From Linum tenue (taxonomy: Eukaryota > Streptophyta > Magnoliopsida > Malpighiales > Linaceae): a stretch of 64,000 nt of DNA. A program made the translations under genes and the position numbers. The notes under the pieces are model-generated. The model saw nothing but the letters and a program-made list of their open reading frames with translations, was not told the DNA's origin and ran no database searches. Where the stretch lies: the NCBI GenBank assembly GCA_946122785.1, contig CAMGYJ010000006.1, forward strand, positions 69,007,676-69,071,675, written 5' to 3'. Numbering within the stretch: the first letter of the stretch is position 1; every line of letters begins with the position of its first letter. Positions 12,053 to 24,094 of this stretch are shown here, in pieces.

Positions 12053-12307
12053 CGCTGATTCTTCGAATTGCAGAGATCGGAAGATTGGCAATTGGAGAAC
12101 TCCTGCTATTAGCTTTCTCTTGGCTTCCACGAGACGATGACGAGGGAATTGGAGAAAAGGAGGGAATGGACAATGGAGGATCAGTTGGTGTTCGGGAAGA
12201 ATCGATTGCGTGCAGATGACAACACGGTGAGGTTCGAGGATCCTGCTCAACGGTTGCGCCACGTCACCTTAACTTCTTTTTTCACGATAATTTCTTTTCC
12301 TTTTTAA
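12053..12307 (-). promoter_or_regulatory. FREE1 leader/proximal promoter squeezed by a Helitron end
   Basis: Only 255 bp separate the FREE1 start codon from the terminus of Helitron A at 12308. The stretch is GC-rich next to the ATG and becomes AT-rich with a run of T near 12290-12305. No clear TATA box is visible. The leader, the core promoter or both must lie here or inside the Helitron. Confidence 0.45.
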
Positions 12308-12319
12308 CTAGTGACGGGC

Positions 12320-12335
12320 CCGGCCAGTTGGCCGG
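12320..12335 (-). other. Helitron A 3' terminal hairpin
   Basis: CCGGCCA and TGGCCGG form a perfect stem with a 2-nt loop, 8 nt inside the terminal CTAG. Such hairpins mark the transposition stop signal of Helitrons. Confidence 0.8.
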
Positions 12336-12643
12336 ATTTAGATGCCAATCACATTAATAATAGTGATAATTTGTATTCGAGTACGTATTGGTATAAGAAA
12401 ATATTAATTCTTCAAATACTCTAAACATTCGAATCGATTTGGATAATAAGAGAACCCAATTATTAAAACAATTCCTTCAAAAAAAAATATTAAAACAATT
12501 CAACAATTCAAAAGGATGAACACCATACTGTTTTTCGACATAGTAATAACTAATCGTCTAAAATTCTTTTACGAAAATGAAAGAAAACCACCATGCAAGG
12601 GAACTAACTCCCAAATAAATATCAATTAAAATGAACCTTCTAT

Positions 12644-13985
12644 TTACTTCTCATCGTCAAAGATTACTACTTGTTTTCTTTTTGGCTTGTTTGCATTTCC
12701 TCCTGCATGAGCAACAAACTCATCGTCACCATTGGTAATCTCTTCATATCCATTAGTGACACATCTATCTCCAATATCAATTGACTCTTCCTTCTTTTCT
12801 TGGATTTCAGTTCTCTCTTCCTTGTTTTCCTTCATTTCATTAAGCACAAAAATCGAATTTAAAATATATTTACAAATAGAAATCATCTTTTCATCGAAGT
12901 AGAATTTGCACCGTCCAAGTTACGAATATTATCCTGCATTTGTTCTTCCTCATGAACAATGTTCTTCTTCTAAACATCATCATCATCTCTAGCACCAGAT
13001 GTATTACCATTTACCTCCACCTAATTGATTATCATTTTTTTGCAAATATAATTTACCTCGATCAAGTCATGAAGATCGCCGGTCGGTTGGTCTTCCTCCT
13101 CCTTCCCTATCTTGAAAATTGTATACTCAATGATTGGATTAGCGATGTTGTAATATGTGAGCTTGATGTCGAACTCTAACGTCATTCCCTCAATTTGTAG
13201 GAGATGAGTAGATGGTGGTTCTCTAATTCAATCGTTGTATTGGAATAGCATTTCAACTGACATTCCAAAAAATCGAGTTCCCACACTATCCATAACACCA
13301 AAGTCAGCTTCTCCTGTATTGTTGACAACTCGAAGGTTGACCTTGATCTGTATAACAATGATAATGACATAAAAAAAAAATGTTGAAGTACACGTAAAAT
13401 TTTTGTAGGTGGCGAAGACAAAATATTGTTCGCATATTAATTTTTTAATTTATGAAACCAATCTCATGATATCTGTTTACATTATCTCTATTTAATTTAA
13501 AATTGTAATATATACGTAAGTTCTCTGCTTGTATCAGTACCATGTATTGTTATACCTCAAAATTATTCCATTAGTACATCCCTTCAAAACATACATAGGT
13601 AAAGGAAAGTGCACGCCAATCGAGCATTGCTAATTGTTACTAAGGCACCAATCTCCTGGATTTTCTTTATATTAACAATATTTTATTTTATATTATACTA
13701 TGTATGTAGTTGAACTTTGGGCCATGCATTGCTAATTATTAAGAAAATGTTATATTTTGTGCATTAGTAACATAATATATGCATTCATCGAAAAATAATA
13801 TAAATTATATTTGTTAGCTGAATTACCTTGTTGTCATTTGTAATGTGTTTGTACAATTCCCACAGAAGTACTCGTTGGAGTCTTCTTCGAGTTTTTGTGG
13901 ACAGATTTTGCGGTCAGCATAGCACCACCCATTCTTAACCTTGATAACTTTGCATTTGACAGAATACATATTTTCCTACATATCA
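12644..13985 (-). pseudogene. RPA1-like fragments of Helitron A
   Basis: Three minus-strand pieces match the C-terminal half of plant RPA1-like proteins. At about 13985-13840 a zinc-ribbon-like piece reads NMYSVKCKVIKVKNGWC and later YFCGNC. At about 13360-13240 an OB-fold strand piece reads IKVNLRVVNNTGEADFGV. At 12886-12644 a charged tail ends KPKRKQVVIFDDEK. Plausible introns separate them, but the ribbon has lost its regular CxxC spacing. Plant Helitrons often carry such single-strand-binding proteins. The N-terminal OB folds are absent. Expression or function is unlikely. Confidence 0.7.
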
Positions 13986-14084
13986 CAAAAATTGTTAGTA
14001 TTTGATAGTATCGAAAAATGTTTTGAGCATATACCATTAGTTGTACATGGATTTTTAGGTACTTGAATGCCACATGGACCATGA

Positions 14085-15939
14085 AACATCAATTTTGCGA
14101 TTGCTTCATAACATTCGCGATCTGCTTTAGGATCTGAGATTTTAACAGATATAACTGAATCTATTTCTGAAGAACTATATAATTTATCTTCAGCGGCTAG
14201 GAAAACTAATAAATGAGCATGAGGTAGACCACATTTTTTAAATTCGATAGCCTTACATCTGCAACAAAAAAAATCATAATAGTTAAAATTGTAAAGTAAT
14301 AGTTAGCTAACAAATAACGAACTATGGATGCTTAAAGTAAAACTATTGAATCTAACTTACATACACATGTTTTCCCAAAAAAAATTATTCTCCAGAATCT
14401 CCTTTGGCAACTGATGTAGATTCAGTTTGAAAACTCGTGCGAGGACAAAACTCTATTAGGATCTTTCCTAGTAGTAGTTCTTATGAAATCAAGCATGTAT
14501 TGGATCTCAGGCCAAGCAGGAATATTACATGTAAATGTAATGAAAAGATCTGAATGTCTTGCCCATCTACAAATGGCCATAACATCCTGGAAACTTTCAT
14601 ACTTATATCGAGGACTACATGCATACGATGAAGCTAAAATCACATGCTTTCCACTTAAACTGGTATCTTAATCACCTCTCAAGTAAGAATCCAAAAGACC
14701 TTGGTAGTAATTTTGTCACAACTTTGTTTGATTGTTTTTAATCCAATTCAAACGCTCTGCCCCAACCAATGCATATGCATTAACAACATATTGTGGGAAC
14801 AACTTTGCACACAATAGCAATGCGTTTAATTCTTCCAGTCTTGTTTGGAGTCTATAACTGTAAAAATCACCTTGGGCTACATTCTTCTCAATGTATCCAT
14901 TTGCATCCTCCATGCCAGAATATGGAATGTTTGGATGCCAACCAACCTCACCATGTGGAAATAATATGAGTTTGACTGGGATGATATATACTAATTTCTT
15001 CCAATGCATGACTTTGATACTGGACAACAATATCATGAGAAAATGTTTGTTGTCTAGTTCATCTACAATTAAAGCAGCGACCTCATTTGTAGATGGAAAA
15101 TCATATTCTCTGTCATCCCCTTCTCTTTTAGCAAGTAACTTAATTTCTAGTTGTTGAATAATGTTATCATTCAGTCTATCCCTTATAGATTGAAATGTCT
15201 TTACTAAGATATTAATTTAATCTAATATCACCTACAATTGTTGAATAATTGAATAGTGCAAAGGATTTGAAGTTGGATTCGTGAATAAAAAATATAACAT
15301 GTTTTGCAGTTCATTAGCAGTGTCATGGATGCAGAGTTAAGAAAATTTTAGTCTATTGCTTACAGTAGGTATCAGGCTACCGATTCGATGATATACTTGT
15401 CCTCCAATTGGATAAGCATATACTCGTCGTCCATCATTTATAGATCGGTTCAGTTTACCTTTAATAGCAGTTAATGCGAAACTCCATTATAACCTCGGAT
15501 ATGTAAAATAAGAAATCATAGCATCTAACACATAATTTGATAACATATAAATAGAAAACAAACATGAAAATAATGAATTGCCAGTATGAATGTTGATAAT
15601 TTTTCCATATATACGTTTTTGCCTTATATAAAGAGCATGTTTTCTTCTTGCTAATTTAGTCAATGATTAATCAACTCTCAACTCTAACTTATGTGCATCA
15701 ATTTCTGAAAATTCAAAATGGATAATGGTAGTTTGTAAGATCAAGCAGTGTCAAATATAGTTAGAGAGATAATAATCAATTAATGATTCATCAATATTCA
15801 TACCATAAGAAATTTTATTTTGCAATTCAGATAGAGACTGATTAGAATCCATCACATTATCTGGTGGTATAAAAATTGCTCTCTTTTTTCCTGAATAACG
15901 CTTGGTACAGACCCACATTAAATTGTAAGATGTATACAA
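14085..15939 (-). pseudogene. Rep (Helitron-like N-terminal/HUH) fragments of Helitron A
   Basis: Minus-strand pieces follow the order of the Helitron replication initiator. About 15430-15370: GGQVYHRIGSL. 15036-14716: FPHGEVGWHPNIPY, QYVVNAYALVG and ERLNWIKNNQ. 14643-14422: SDLFITFTCN.PAWPEI. 14250-14080: GLPHAHLLVFL (the HUH metal-binding motif) and MFHGPCG. Frames change between pieces. One intron may be real, with an acceptor before CKAIEFKKCGLPHAH near 14265. The catalytic Tyr pair and the whole helicase are missing, because the sequence passes straight into RPA-like DNA near 13985-14080. Rep nicks and joins single strands in rolling-circle transposition; this copy cannot. Confidence 0.75.
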
Positions 15940-16146
15940 TTATGCTAATAAAAATATCTGTACTTACATTCAATTTTTAACAAACGAATGGAAGCATGAT
16001 TTGCTTGTTTGAATGACTTTCCACGTGAAGTATTTCTTTAAGGCATAGAACTACAAAAAAGTAGCGTTCAAAAATTGTTGTAATAATGGTAAGTAGTATA
16101 TATATCCTAATGTAATTGCCCTGTGTCCCTTTATAAAAATAAAAAA

Positions 16147-16300
16147 GCAAGATATATTATAAAAGCTTTATTTACATTAAATTTCACACGTTGTAGACTG
16201 AGTTGAGAATCTAATAAAAAAAGAGCAAGATATATTATAAAAGCTTTATTTACATTAGATTTCACATGTTGTAGGCTAAGTTGAGAATCTAAAAAAAAGT
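16147..16300. repeat. Two-copy 78-bp tandem repeat
   Basis: A unit starting GCAAGATATATTATAAAAGC at 16147 recurs at 16225 with a few substitutions and both copies end in GAGAATCTAA. It lies inside Helitron A, in its 5' non-coding part. Confidence 0.8.
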
Positions 16301-17149
16301 AGTGTGCCTGTCTAGGAAGAACCGAACGGTGGGGAAGAAGAAAACTATTATAATCTAACACTAATTATTAATCAATTTTTTTTGTGCATTCTTTTTAATT
16401 AGTCAAACTTATTGAATTACTAATAATTAGCTAAATGTTAAATTTCAATTAGATTTGTTGTTAGTAATATTAATTTGGTGACAGGATAGTGACTTAAAGT
16501 TACATATGAAGGTCAACATTTTAAAACTTTAATTATTTTAATAAATAAAAAAATTACAATATTATTAACAATAACAAAAATATAACTAATATTTTGATAC
16601 ATTATAAAATATTTGTCTAATAATTAATAATTCAACCTCTCATGTAGAATGAGCCCACATAAATTAAAGCCCCATACATATACCATCTGACATGTACTTT
16701 CCAAGCCCTTTTTTTTGCCTTCCATAAGCCATGTGAATTAAAATACCCGCGTAAAGTAAAACCTTTTTTTATTATCTTGGCCCATATAAAATTAATTTTT
16801 TTAACTGACCCATGTGAATTAACCATTACAATAAAGCCCACAATAGCGTCATTCCATATTTGCTATGTGGCCCATGTCAATTAATAATTTTTTTGGACCC
16901 AAATGCCCCTCCGTGCTCTGCGCAGGAGGCTGGGAAAATTGATTTAATGGGGTTCTAGAGCAGAACCTCTATATAGATTTGGTTAGACTACGAGATGTGT
17001 TTCCGGGTGTAGACCATGGGCCGTGGTTCTTTTGGATCACGAGTGTGGCCCAATACTGATATCAGAAATTGGTTTTCTATTTAACCCAAGGAAGACTACT
17101 CGGCCCACGATCAGCCATTTATCTGGTCTTAGACGGGATCGGTTAGCTT

Positions 17150-17495
17150 GTTAACTCCTCTATAGGTTAGAAAAATGACACCATCTAATTAAATTTATGT
17201 TGCATTTAATAATTTTTAAAAATTAAAAATTAATATTAATTGCATTCCTTTTTTTAAACTATCATTGTACTGATACAATTATCATCGCAACTGTACACTG
17301 AACACATATTAATTACATTCCTTTTTTTGAACTACCATTGCACATTTGCACTGGTAGAACTACCATTGTACAGAAAAAGATAAGTAATTAATATGAGTTT
17401 TTAATTCAGACGGATTATTAAATACAACACAAATCAATTACCTTAAAATCCTATAATTAATAGAGGGTGTTATTTTTCCAACCCCTTTAGGGGTA
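17150..17495. mobile_element. MITE with about 50-bp inverted ends
   Basis: Left end: GGTTAGAAAAATGACACC at 17165, followed by TCTAATTAA and TTGCATTTAATAAT. The right end, reverse-complemented, starts GGTTGGAAAAATAACACC and contains TTGTATTTAATAAT. The exact boundaries near 17165 and 17484 and the target duplication are unclear, so the superfamily is left open. Confidence 0.55.
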
Positions 17496-18386
17496 GTCAT
17501 GCTATCTCGCCCCGGTCTTAGACTCTTAGTGTGACAAAAATAAATACGTTTGACGGTTAATTATTCACGTCAAAAACCAAAAGTCATATATTTTCTTTTG
17601 TGAGAGAATGATCCAAAATGAGGAGTACATTTTGTGAAGTTATCGTATTGCATCTATTTTTTTCAACATAATGGAAGTTGAAAATAGAACGAAATGAATT
17701 AGGATAAAGAGTTATATTAGTATTGCCATTATACACTCCCTAAAAAAAAAGTATTGTGATTATACACAATTCAATTCCTTCTTTTTCTTTCTCGTTGCTG
17801 ACCCTAAAGTTCGAGTATAAGACAATCAGTATAAAAACCGTGTAGTAATACGGTAATATTCACACATGAAAATTCTTATTGTGATTTTACTAATTCAATT
17901 GTTCAACCAAATCAGTTTTGGCAAACTTTCACGGTTCCTATTTAGCTGCATTTACATGAACTTCCTAAACAATTTTTATGGAAAATGCCCCCAATTAACT
18001 GTCGGAGAATTGTTTTGGCTCCTTTCCTCGTCATCTTAATTTGGTTAGAATCTTCAGCAAATCGTACCCTTTTTTAGACTATTAAAGAGAGGAAATAGGA
18101 GACCTACTTATCCTAATTAGAAAACTAAAGGAAATTAATTCCATCCAGAACTATAAATGTGTCAGCATTTAGTAAAACAATATCCCCATAATATTTAGTT
18201 TCCATCCTCCCATCGTCCTGAATTCGTCTATTCCGCAAGCAGTCCACGTACTTCCAATACAAAGAAAGATTACCAACTCAAAGACTAAACAGTAAAACGT
18301 CCTATAAAGGAAGGAAAAAACAATTCAACTTTCCATCCCCATTTTCCTCGTAAATAATCTTCCATATCAATCCTCCAATTCTCCAG
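17496..18386. other. AT-rich upstream region of the PMEI gene
   Basis: No gene or transposon end seen. The final 90 bp are pyrimidine-rich and lead into a TA microsatellite; they probably belong to the promoter of the gene at 18466. Confidence 0.4.
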
Positions 18387-18414
18387 TATATATATATATA
18401 TATATATATATATA
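18387..18414. repeat. (TA)14 microsatellite in the PMEI promoter
   Basis: Fourteen uninterrupted TA dinucleotides lie 52 bp before the start codon of the pectinesterase-inhibitor gene. The run may overlap the TATA element, so its length could affect expression. Confidence 0.9.
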
Positions 18415-18465
18415 CTCACAATCAAATCAAACAAGAACACAGACTAATTAAGCTCCAAAACAACA

Positions 18466-19005
18466 ATGGCGATCCCAAAACCCACATTGGTTCTGTCACT
18501 CTTGGCACTTTTGTTCTCGATAGCTTCCCTCTCGGCCCACGCCGGCGTCAGCATCCGGCTGGCCGGTCCAGACATCGCCGCCATATGCGACAAGAGCCTC
18601 GACCGCCAGTTCTGCCTCAACTACCTGCAATCCACCCCCGGAATCTCCGCCGCCGATCTCAAGGGCTCCGGCCTCATCGTCCTCAACTCCGCACGTGCCG
18701 AAGCGTCCGGCACCGAGAGCTACGTCAAGGGCCTGCTGGCGAAGGCCGCGGGCTCCAAACAGAAGGAGGCGTACAAGACGTGCCTGAGCAACTACGACGA
18801 CGCCGTCGGCAACATCGAGGCGGCGAGGGAGTCGATGAGCGGCGGCGACTACAACGGGGCCAACATCCAGGCGTCGGCGGCGCAGGAGAACGCCGACACG
18901 TGCGACGAGGGGGTGAAGGGGACGGAGCTGTCGGGGAAGAATCAGCATCTCGTTAAGGTTCTGGGGATCGTTTTGATCATTGCCAATAGGTTGCTGGGAG
19001 GTTGA
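18466..19005 (+). CDS. Plant invertase/pectin methylesterase inhibitor (PMEI domain)
   Basis: Secreted inhibitor of about 18 kDa. The family forms a four-helix bundle that blocks pectin methylesterases in the cell wall or invertases in wall or vacuole. The 179 residues begin with a hydrophobic signal peptide (about 1-26, ending SLSAHA). The four conserved cysteines are at 41, 50, 106 and 146, giving the expected pairs 41-50 and 106-146. The C-terminus is hydrophobic (VLGIVLIIANRLL), which is slightly unusual and could be a membrane-leaning tail. One exon, start context ACAACAATGGCG. The body is strongly GC-rich at third positions, unlike the AT-rich flanks, which creates long shadow frames on both strands. 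PMEI and invertase inhibitors cannot be told apart from sequence alone. Confidence 0.9.
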   Translation: MAIPKPTLVLSLLALLFSIASLSAHAGVSIRLAGPDIAAICDKSLDRQFCLNYLQSTPGISAADLKGSGLIVLNSARAEASGTESYVKGLLAKAAGSKQKEAYKTCLSNYDDAVGNIEAARESMSGGDYNGANIQASAAQENADTCDEGVKGTELSGKNQHLVKVLGIVLIIANRLLGG

Positions 19006-19413
19006 TTCTGCGTTTTGTTGTGGTTTGGAATTTTGTTCTTGATTTTGTTTTTTCGTAGAGTAATAATGGGACACAAATTTGCCGGGGATTTCTAGTGTTT
19101 TGTTGCATATGTAGATTTATTTACAGTGATTGGTATTTGTTCATAGCAAATTAGTATGAGATTGATTGGCTTGATCTCCATTCCATGATGGCGGTTAATT
19201 GACGGCAATTAATTAGTATGCCTTAATCAAGTGGTGCCTGATCATGAAGGTAATTAGGGAGTAGATTAATTTTGGACCATGATAGTTCGCGACTTATTAA
19301 CTACTCTTAGGTGAATACTCGTCTACAGACTACAAAAGGTGGTTATGGAGTAGGATTGATTGCACCGCAATTAAATTGGTCCAAAACATACTAAACAAAC
19401 GGCTGGTCATTTT
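19006..19413 (+). other. 3' flank of the PMEI gene
   Basis: AT-rich probable 3' UTR and spacer without open frames of interest. It ends at the left end of the nested transposon stack. Confidence 0.4.
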
Positions 19414-19433
19414 TAGTGATGGCAATTTGAGCC

Positions 19434-19697
19434 TGTAAAGAACGTAAATGAGGAAAAGAAAAACACGACACAAGGATTACGTGGTTCATCTCATTCGATG
19501 TGAATGAGCTTACTCCGTGGAGAAGTTATGATATCTCTGCTTACTTCACTCTCTTGGTACTGCCGATTACATCATACAATTTATATAACTCTAATCAACT
19601 AACTCCTAGGGTTACACGAGTTGTGAGCCTAGGGAAAAGACACTAACACCCTTACTTAGCTAGACGGTTACGTACTATAGAATAAGGAGTCACTATA
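19434..19697 (-). repeat. Copia A 3' LTR
   Basis: 264-bp LTR next to the polypurine tract at 19698-19706. Pairs with 31810-32076. Confidence 0.85.
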
Positions 19698-19710
19698 CTC
19701 CCCCACAAGC

Positions 19711-22700
19711 TTAGACATGCAGGTTACAAATGCCCAGTTTGGAAAGAAGCATATGAAACCGATCACCGCCTAGACCTTTGGTAAACAAATCCGCCAGTTG
19801 AAATTCAGAAGAAATCTTCTGCGGGAGGATCTCATTGGATGTGACCTGATCGCGAACAAAATAACAATCCATCTCCACATGTTTAATTCGCTCATGAAAG
19901 ATCGTGTTAGCAGCAATGTGCAAAGCTGCCTGATTATCACAGTAAAGAACAGTAGGACGAGGAGACAACACCCCAAGATTACTTAAGAGAGCACGCAACC
20001 AAATAACTTCACTAACAGCCCCAGTCATGGCTCTATACTCATCCTCTACAGACGAACGGGAAACAACAACCTGTTTCTTGGTGCGCCAAGAGACGGGCGC
20101 AGAACCCAGAGTGACAAAATAACCAGATGTGGAACAACGGGTGGATTGGCAACCACCCCAATCAGCATCGCAGTAAGCAGTAAGCTGCAGAGTACCACTG
20201 TATGGAAAAAGAATCCCTTGACCCGGAGCTGTTTTGAGATACCGAAGAACGCGCTCCGCCCCAGCAACATGAGCAGAAGTGGAACATGAACATAACGGCT
20301 GAGAATATTGATTGCATAAACAATATCCGACCGTGTGACTGTAAGATACTAAAGTCGGCCAACCAAGCGACGATAGGCCGCGGCTTCCTCAACAGAGACC
20401 AACGCGGAATCCTCAGAAGGCCGAGTCAGAGTGTGTTGCTGCTTAATCAAAAACACACTGGGACGACTGCCAATGAGACCACTGTCGCGCAATAGATCCA
20501 TTGTATACTTGCGCTGACAGAGAGCAATCCCAGTACTGGACCGAGCCACCTAGATGCCTAAGAAATACTTGAGTGGACCCAAGTTCTTGATGCCAAATTG
20601 TTGATAAAGAGTATCCTTGACCAGCTGAATGAAACTCATATCATCACCTGCGAGAATTACATCATCAACATATATGAGAGCAACCACATAGGAACCATGA
20701 TGACGCCGAACAAAGAGAGAATAGTCAGCTCGAGAACGTTGAAACCCAAGCTGCGTCAACTTAGTCGAAAACTTCGCATACCAATTTCGTGAGGCTTGCC
20801 TAAGCCCATAAATGGATTTGTGAAGGCGACAAACCCTTGTGTCATCGGGAGCACTAAAACCCGGGGGTATCTACATATACACCTCTTTGTCAAGATTGCC
20901 ATGGAGAAAGGCATTATTGACGTCTAACTGATGAACCGCCCAGCCACGGACAGCAGCGACAACGAGCAGACATCGAACGCTCACTAACTTAGCAACCAAC
21001 GCAAATTTTTCATGGTAATCGATCCCTTCAGTCTGAGTAAAGACCTTGGCGATCAGTCTGGCCTTGTACCGATCAATGGTGCCATCAGGGTTGAACTTGA
21101 GTTTATACACCCACTTCGAGGCCACAACTCGCTTGCCAGGAGGGAGACTAACCAAGGTCCAAGTACTGTTGCCCACAAGTGCGTCGATCTCATGCTGCAT
21201 GGCTATACGCCACTCTTCATACTTCACAACATCATTGAAGTGAGTGGGTCCGACATGACTGGAAATGGTGGCCAAGAAACTACGGTGTCCCACCGAAAAA
21301 CGCTGATAATCAACATATTGCGCCATCGGGTAGGGAATGTTAGAGGGAGGCAGCTCGACGTCAAACGCATCAAAAAGACGAGGGACCTTGCGCGTCGGTC
21401 ACTTTTGCGAGCGCCAGCATTAGCAGGCCGCACATGTGATGCAGATGGGGAGGTAGCCAGCTGCGGCACAGGAAGCGCCAAGCTGGATTGGTCTTCGCTT
21501 GAGGATGACGCGGGCGGAGCTTATGAAGGCCCGTGTGAGGACGACGTTGCATGGTCATGCAAAAGGGAGGTCATTTCTTCATCAAGAGGAACTGGTGGAG
21601 TAGCAGGAGGACGAGACTCAACAGGGGCTGCCTCACAAAATGGGAAGACATCTCCGACAAAGTGAACATCTCTGGACATGTAAAAGGTCCTAGATGAAAG
21701 ATCAAAAAGTCCATAGACCTTTTGTGAGGCTGGATAACCCATGAAGACCGACCGCCTTCCTCGTTCACCAAACTTGGAAACACCGTTATGCGTGTCCTTC
21801 CCGTAGGCCAAACATCCAAGAACATGAAGGTGAGTATAAGAGGGCTCCTTGCCCAATAAAACCTCATAAGGTGTTCGACCACGAAGAACTTGGGACGACA
21901 TTCTGTTAATGAGATACGTGGCAGTCAGAATGCACTCTCCCCAGAAAGTCAAAGGAAGATTAGCACGAAACCACAAGGCTCGAGCTGTTTCAAGCAAATT
22001 TTGACGCTTTCGCTCCACTACCCCATTCTGTTGAGGCGTATCGGTACATGATGTCTGCAGCAGAATACCCTGATCCTCGTAGAAAACTCACAAACCAACT
22101 GTCTGAAATTCCAAGTCATTATCAGCCTGAATCCCTGCCACCTGTTTCCCAAACTGAGTTCTAACCATATTGACAAACATTTTCAAATACCCTTCCACAT
22201 CCGACTTGTGGGACATCAAATATACCCAAGTTGCTCTGCTAAAATCATCGACAATTGTGAGGAAATAGCGAGCTGCATTATGAGTTGGAGTCTTAAATCC
22301 ACCCCATATATCAACATGAATGAGTTCAAAACAATGACCAGTCTTAATTGAATTCTTAGGGAATGGTAAACACGTCTGTTTAGCTCGTATACAAGAGTTA
22401 CAAACACTACTCTCGCACTTATTCTAAACTGAACGAAATAAACAAGGAGTCTTCTTTTGCGACGGATGACCCAACCGCGCGTGCCACAGCTCCCCCATTC
22501 CCTTATCGCCACTGGCTGTCAAGGAAAGCGAGCGTTGGGTGCCAAAGAGCTGTAGATAATACAGGCTGTCACGAAGTTGTCCCGTCGCAATCGTCTTCCT
22601 GGAGTGTAAGTCCTGAATGACGCAAAAGTCCCACAAGAATGTTAAGGCAACATCAAAATCTTGAGTGAATCTGCTGACTGACAACAGGTTGCATTTAAAC

Positions 22701-23497
22701 AACGGAAGACTGAGTATACGACTAAGGTTCATCTCATTAGACAAACTGGCTTCACCAATTTTCTTAACTGCTCGACTGTCCTCATTCGGTATACTAATGG
22801 GAAAGTACCCTGAGACATCAACCAAGTTCTCTAACACTGGTTCATCATTCGTTATGTACTCATTGCATCCCGAATCAATGATCCATTCAGACCCGCCTAA
22901 GAGATTACTTGCCATATGAACCTGAGGCTCGGATGAGGAAGCATGTTGCTAATGTCCACTCGTTTGATTGGGGAAGGCTAGGAGCTGCTGAACTTGCTCG
23001 TGATTCAACCCAGGAATGGAAACTCTCGTCCCAATGGATGACTGCGCCGCACGGTGTTTGATGGGTCGAGACTTCTCTCGATCTGTGCGCTCCTTCTCTG
23101 TCGAACGTGGCATGCGCTCCGACCATCCAATCAGCTCGTAGCAACTCTCTCGCGTGTGCCCTTTCTTTTGGGAATGAGAACACCGAGGAATCTCCTTTTG
23201 TTCTGTGCCCCAAACCTTCTCTTCCCTTCTATTCAGGTCCATGGTCAGACGATCATGATTGGCTTGGAACCCAGCTGTATCCACTTGCGGACGGCGGCTT
23301 GCCGTAATCTGTTTATGCTGCTCCTCTGTAGCTACCGGCATGTACGCCTCAGCAAGTGGTGGTGTAGGTTTCATAGATAAAATCTGTGTTTTCACAGTGG
23401 CAAAATCATCACCAAGTCCCATGAGAAAATCAAATAATCTGTCATTCCCGAGATTGCTTACCACCTTCTTCTCAACTCCACATGTGCATAGACCACA
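19711..23497 (-). pseudogene. Copia A gag (3' part) and pol, decayed
   Basis: Minus-strand fragments in gag-pol order. The gag tail (23497-22949) has a zinc knuckle reading CSHSQKKGHTRESC, where the second Cys is Ser. Protease: WIIDSGCNEYITND (near 22885). Integrase: WHARLGHP zinc region, then PQQNGVVERKRQN (near 22030-21990) in the core. RT: KWVYKLKFNPDGTIDRYKARL (near 21100) and the catalytic YVDD (near 20670). RNase H: YCDNQAALHIAANT (near 19930) and ADLFTKGLG. Breaks include a TGA in the integrase near 22085 and several frame changes at 20.0-20.9 and 21.3-21.5 kb. It cannot make a working polyprotein. Confidence 0.9.
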
Positions 23498-23502
23498 CGT
23501 AC

Positions 23503-24082
23503 TGTTAAATACCCGTGTCTTATCCCATTCCACTTATACTGTGTTCGAGTGAAACTTATTCAATTCTAGATGCAGAGGAATTGGTTCGACTAAACAAGAC
23601 AATTCTCTAACACTTCTATTTCAATCGAAGAAGAAAGCAGAAAAGCGAAAGGAGCAGAAGGCAAACAAACAACGAGCTACGCCCAGATTGCGCGGAGTTC
23701 CTGGCAGAAGCCCCAACTCCACGAATCCAGACACAGAACTTAAGAACCCAACCCAACTATCCCAAGAACTAACCAGTTCTTCCTGATAGCGGAAATCGTT
23801 GCCTTCTCCTTCAGTCTTGTGCCATTTTTAGAGATCTTCGGCATGCATCTTCGACCTGTCTCTCTCTTCATGAATGTGAAGACCGTTGGACAGAGTCTTC
23901 GGGGAGAAATGATTTTGATGGAGAATGTCTGGGAAGTTGATGTTCCAGGAAGCTTTGATAGCTAGGGATTTTGGGAATGAAGGTGAAGACGCTCAAGTAA
24001 TCTCGACAGAATGGACTCTTTAGACTCGATTGTGAGTGGGCTTTGATATGTTCGACGAGATGCAGTGGGCCGAGGCCCAACA
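23503..24082 (-). repeat. Copia B 3' LTR
   Basis: 580 bp, TG..CA ends, flanked on the left by CGTAC. Pairs with 30652-31232. Confidence 0.95.
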
Positions 24083-24094
24083 ATCTCCCCCTGC
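24083..24094 (-). other. Copia B polypurine tract
   Basis: On the minus strand GCAGGGGGAGAT directly precedes the LTR start; it is the usual primer for plus-strand DNA synthesis. Confidence 0.85.

Larger units (their letters stand above)
12308..16977 (-). mobile_element. Helitron A, decayed, both termini visible
   Basis: Read on the minus strand, the 3' end is a perfect 7-bp hairpin (CCGGCCA/TGGCCGG with a GT loop, 12320-12335), 8 nt, then CTAG at 12311-12308 followed by T. The 5' end is TCTATATAGAGG starting at 16977 and preceded by A, as expected for insertion between A and T. Inside are Rep/HUH fragments (14.1-15.9 kb) and RPA-like fragments (12.6-14.0 kb). The helicase between them is missing. 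Frames are broken by stops and indels, so it is not autonomous. Confidence 0.8.

Noticed and set aside
11296..12058. Arg-rich plus-strand frames over FREE1 exon 1
   Set aside because: Shadows of the proline-rich coding exon on the other strand.
16905..16950. GC-rich stem near 16905-16930 as a separate Helitron 3' end
   Set aside because: The nearby CTAG is followed by A, the spacing is too long, and the position fits the 5' non-coding part of Helitron A.
18496..19074. 192-codon minus-strand frame over the PMEI gene
   Set aside because: Shadow of a GC-rich gene with high third-position GC; the plus-strand protein has the signal peptide and four family cysteines.
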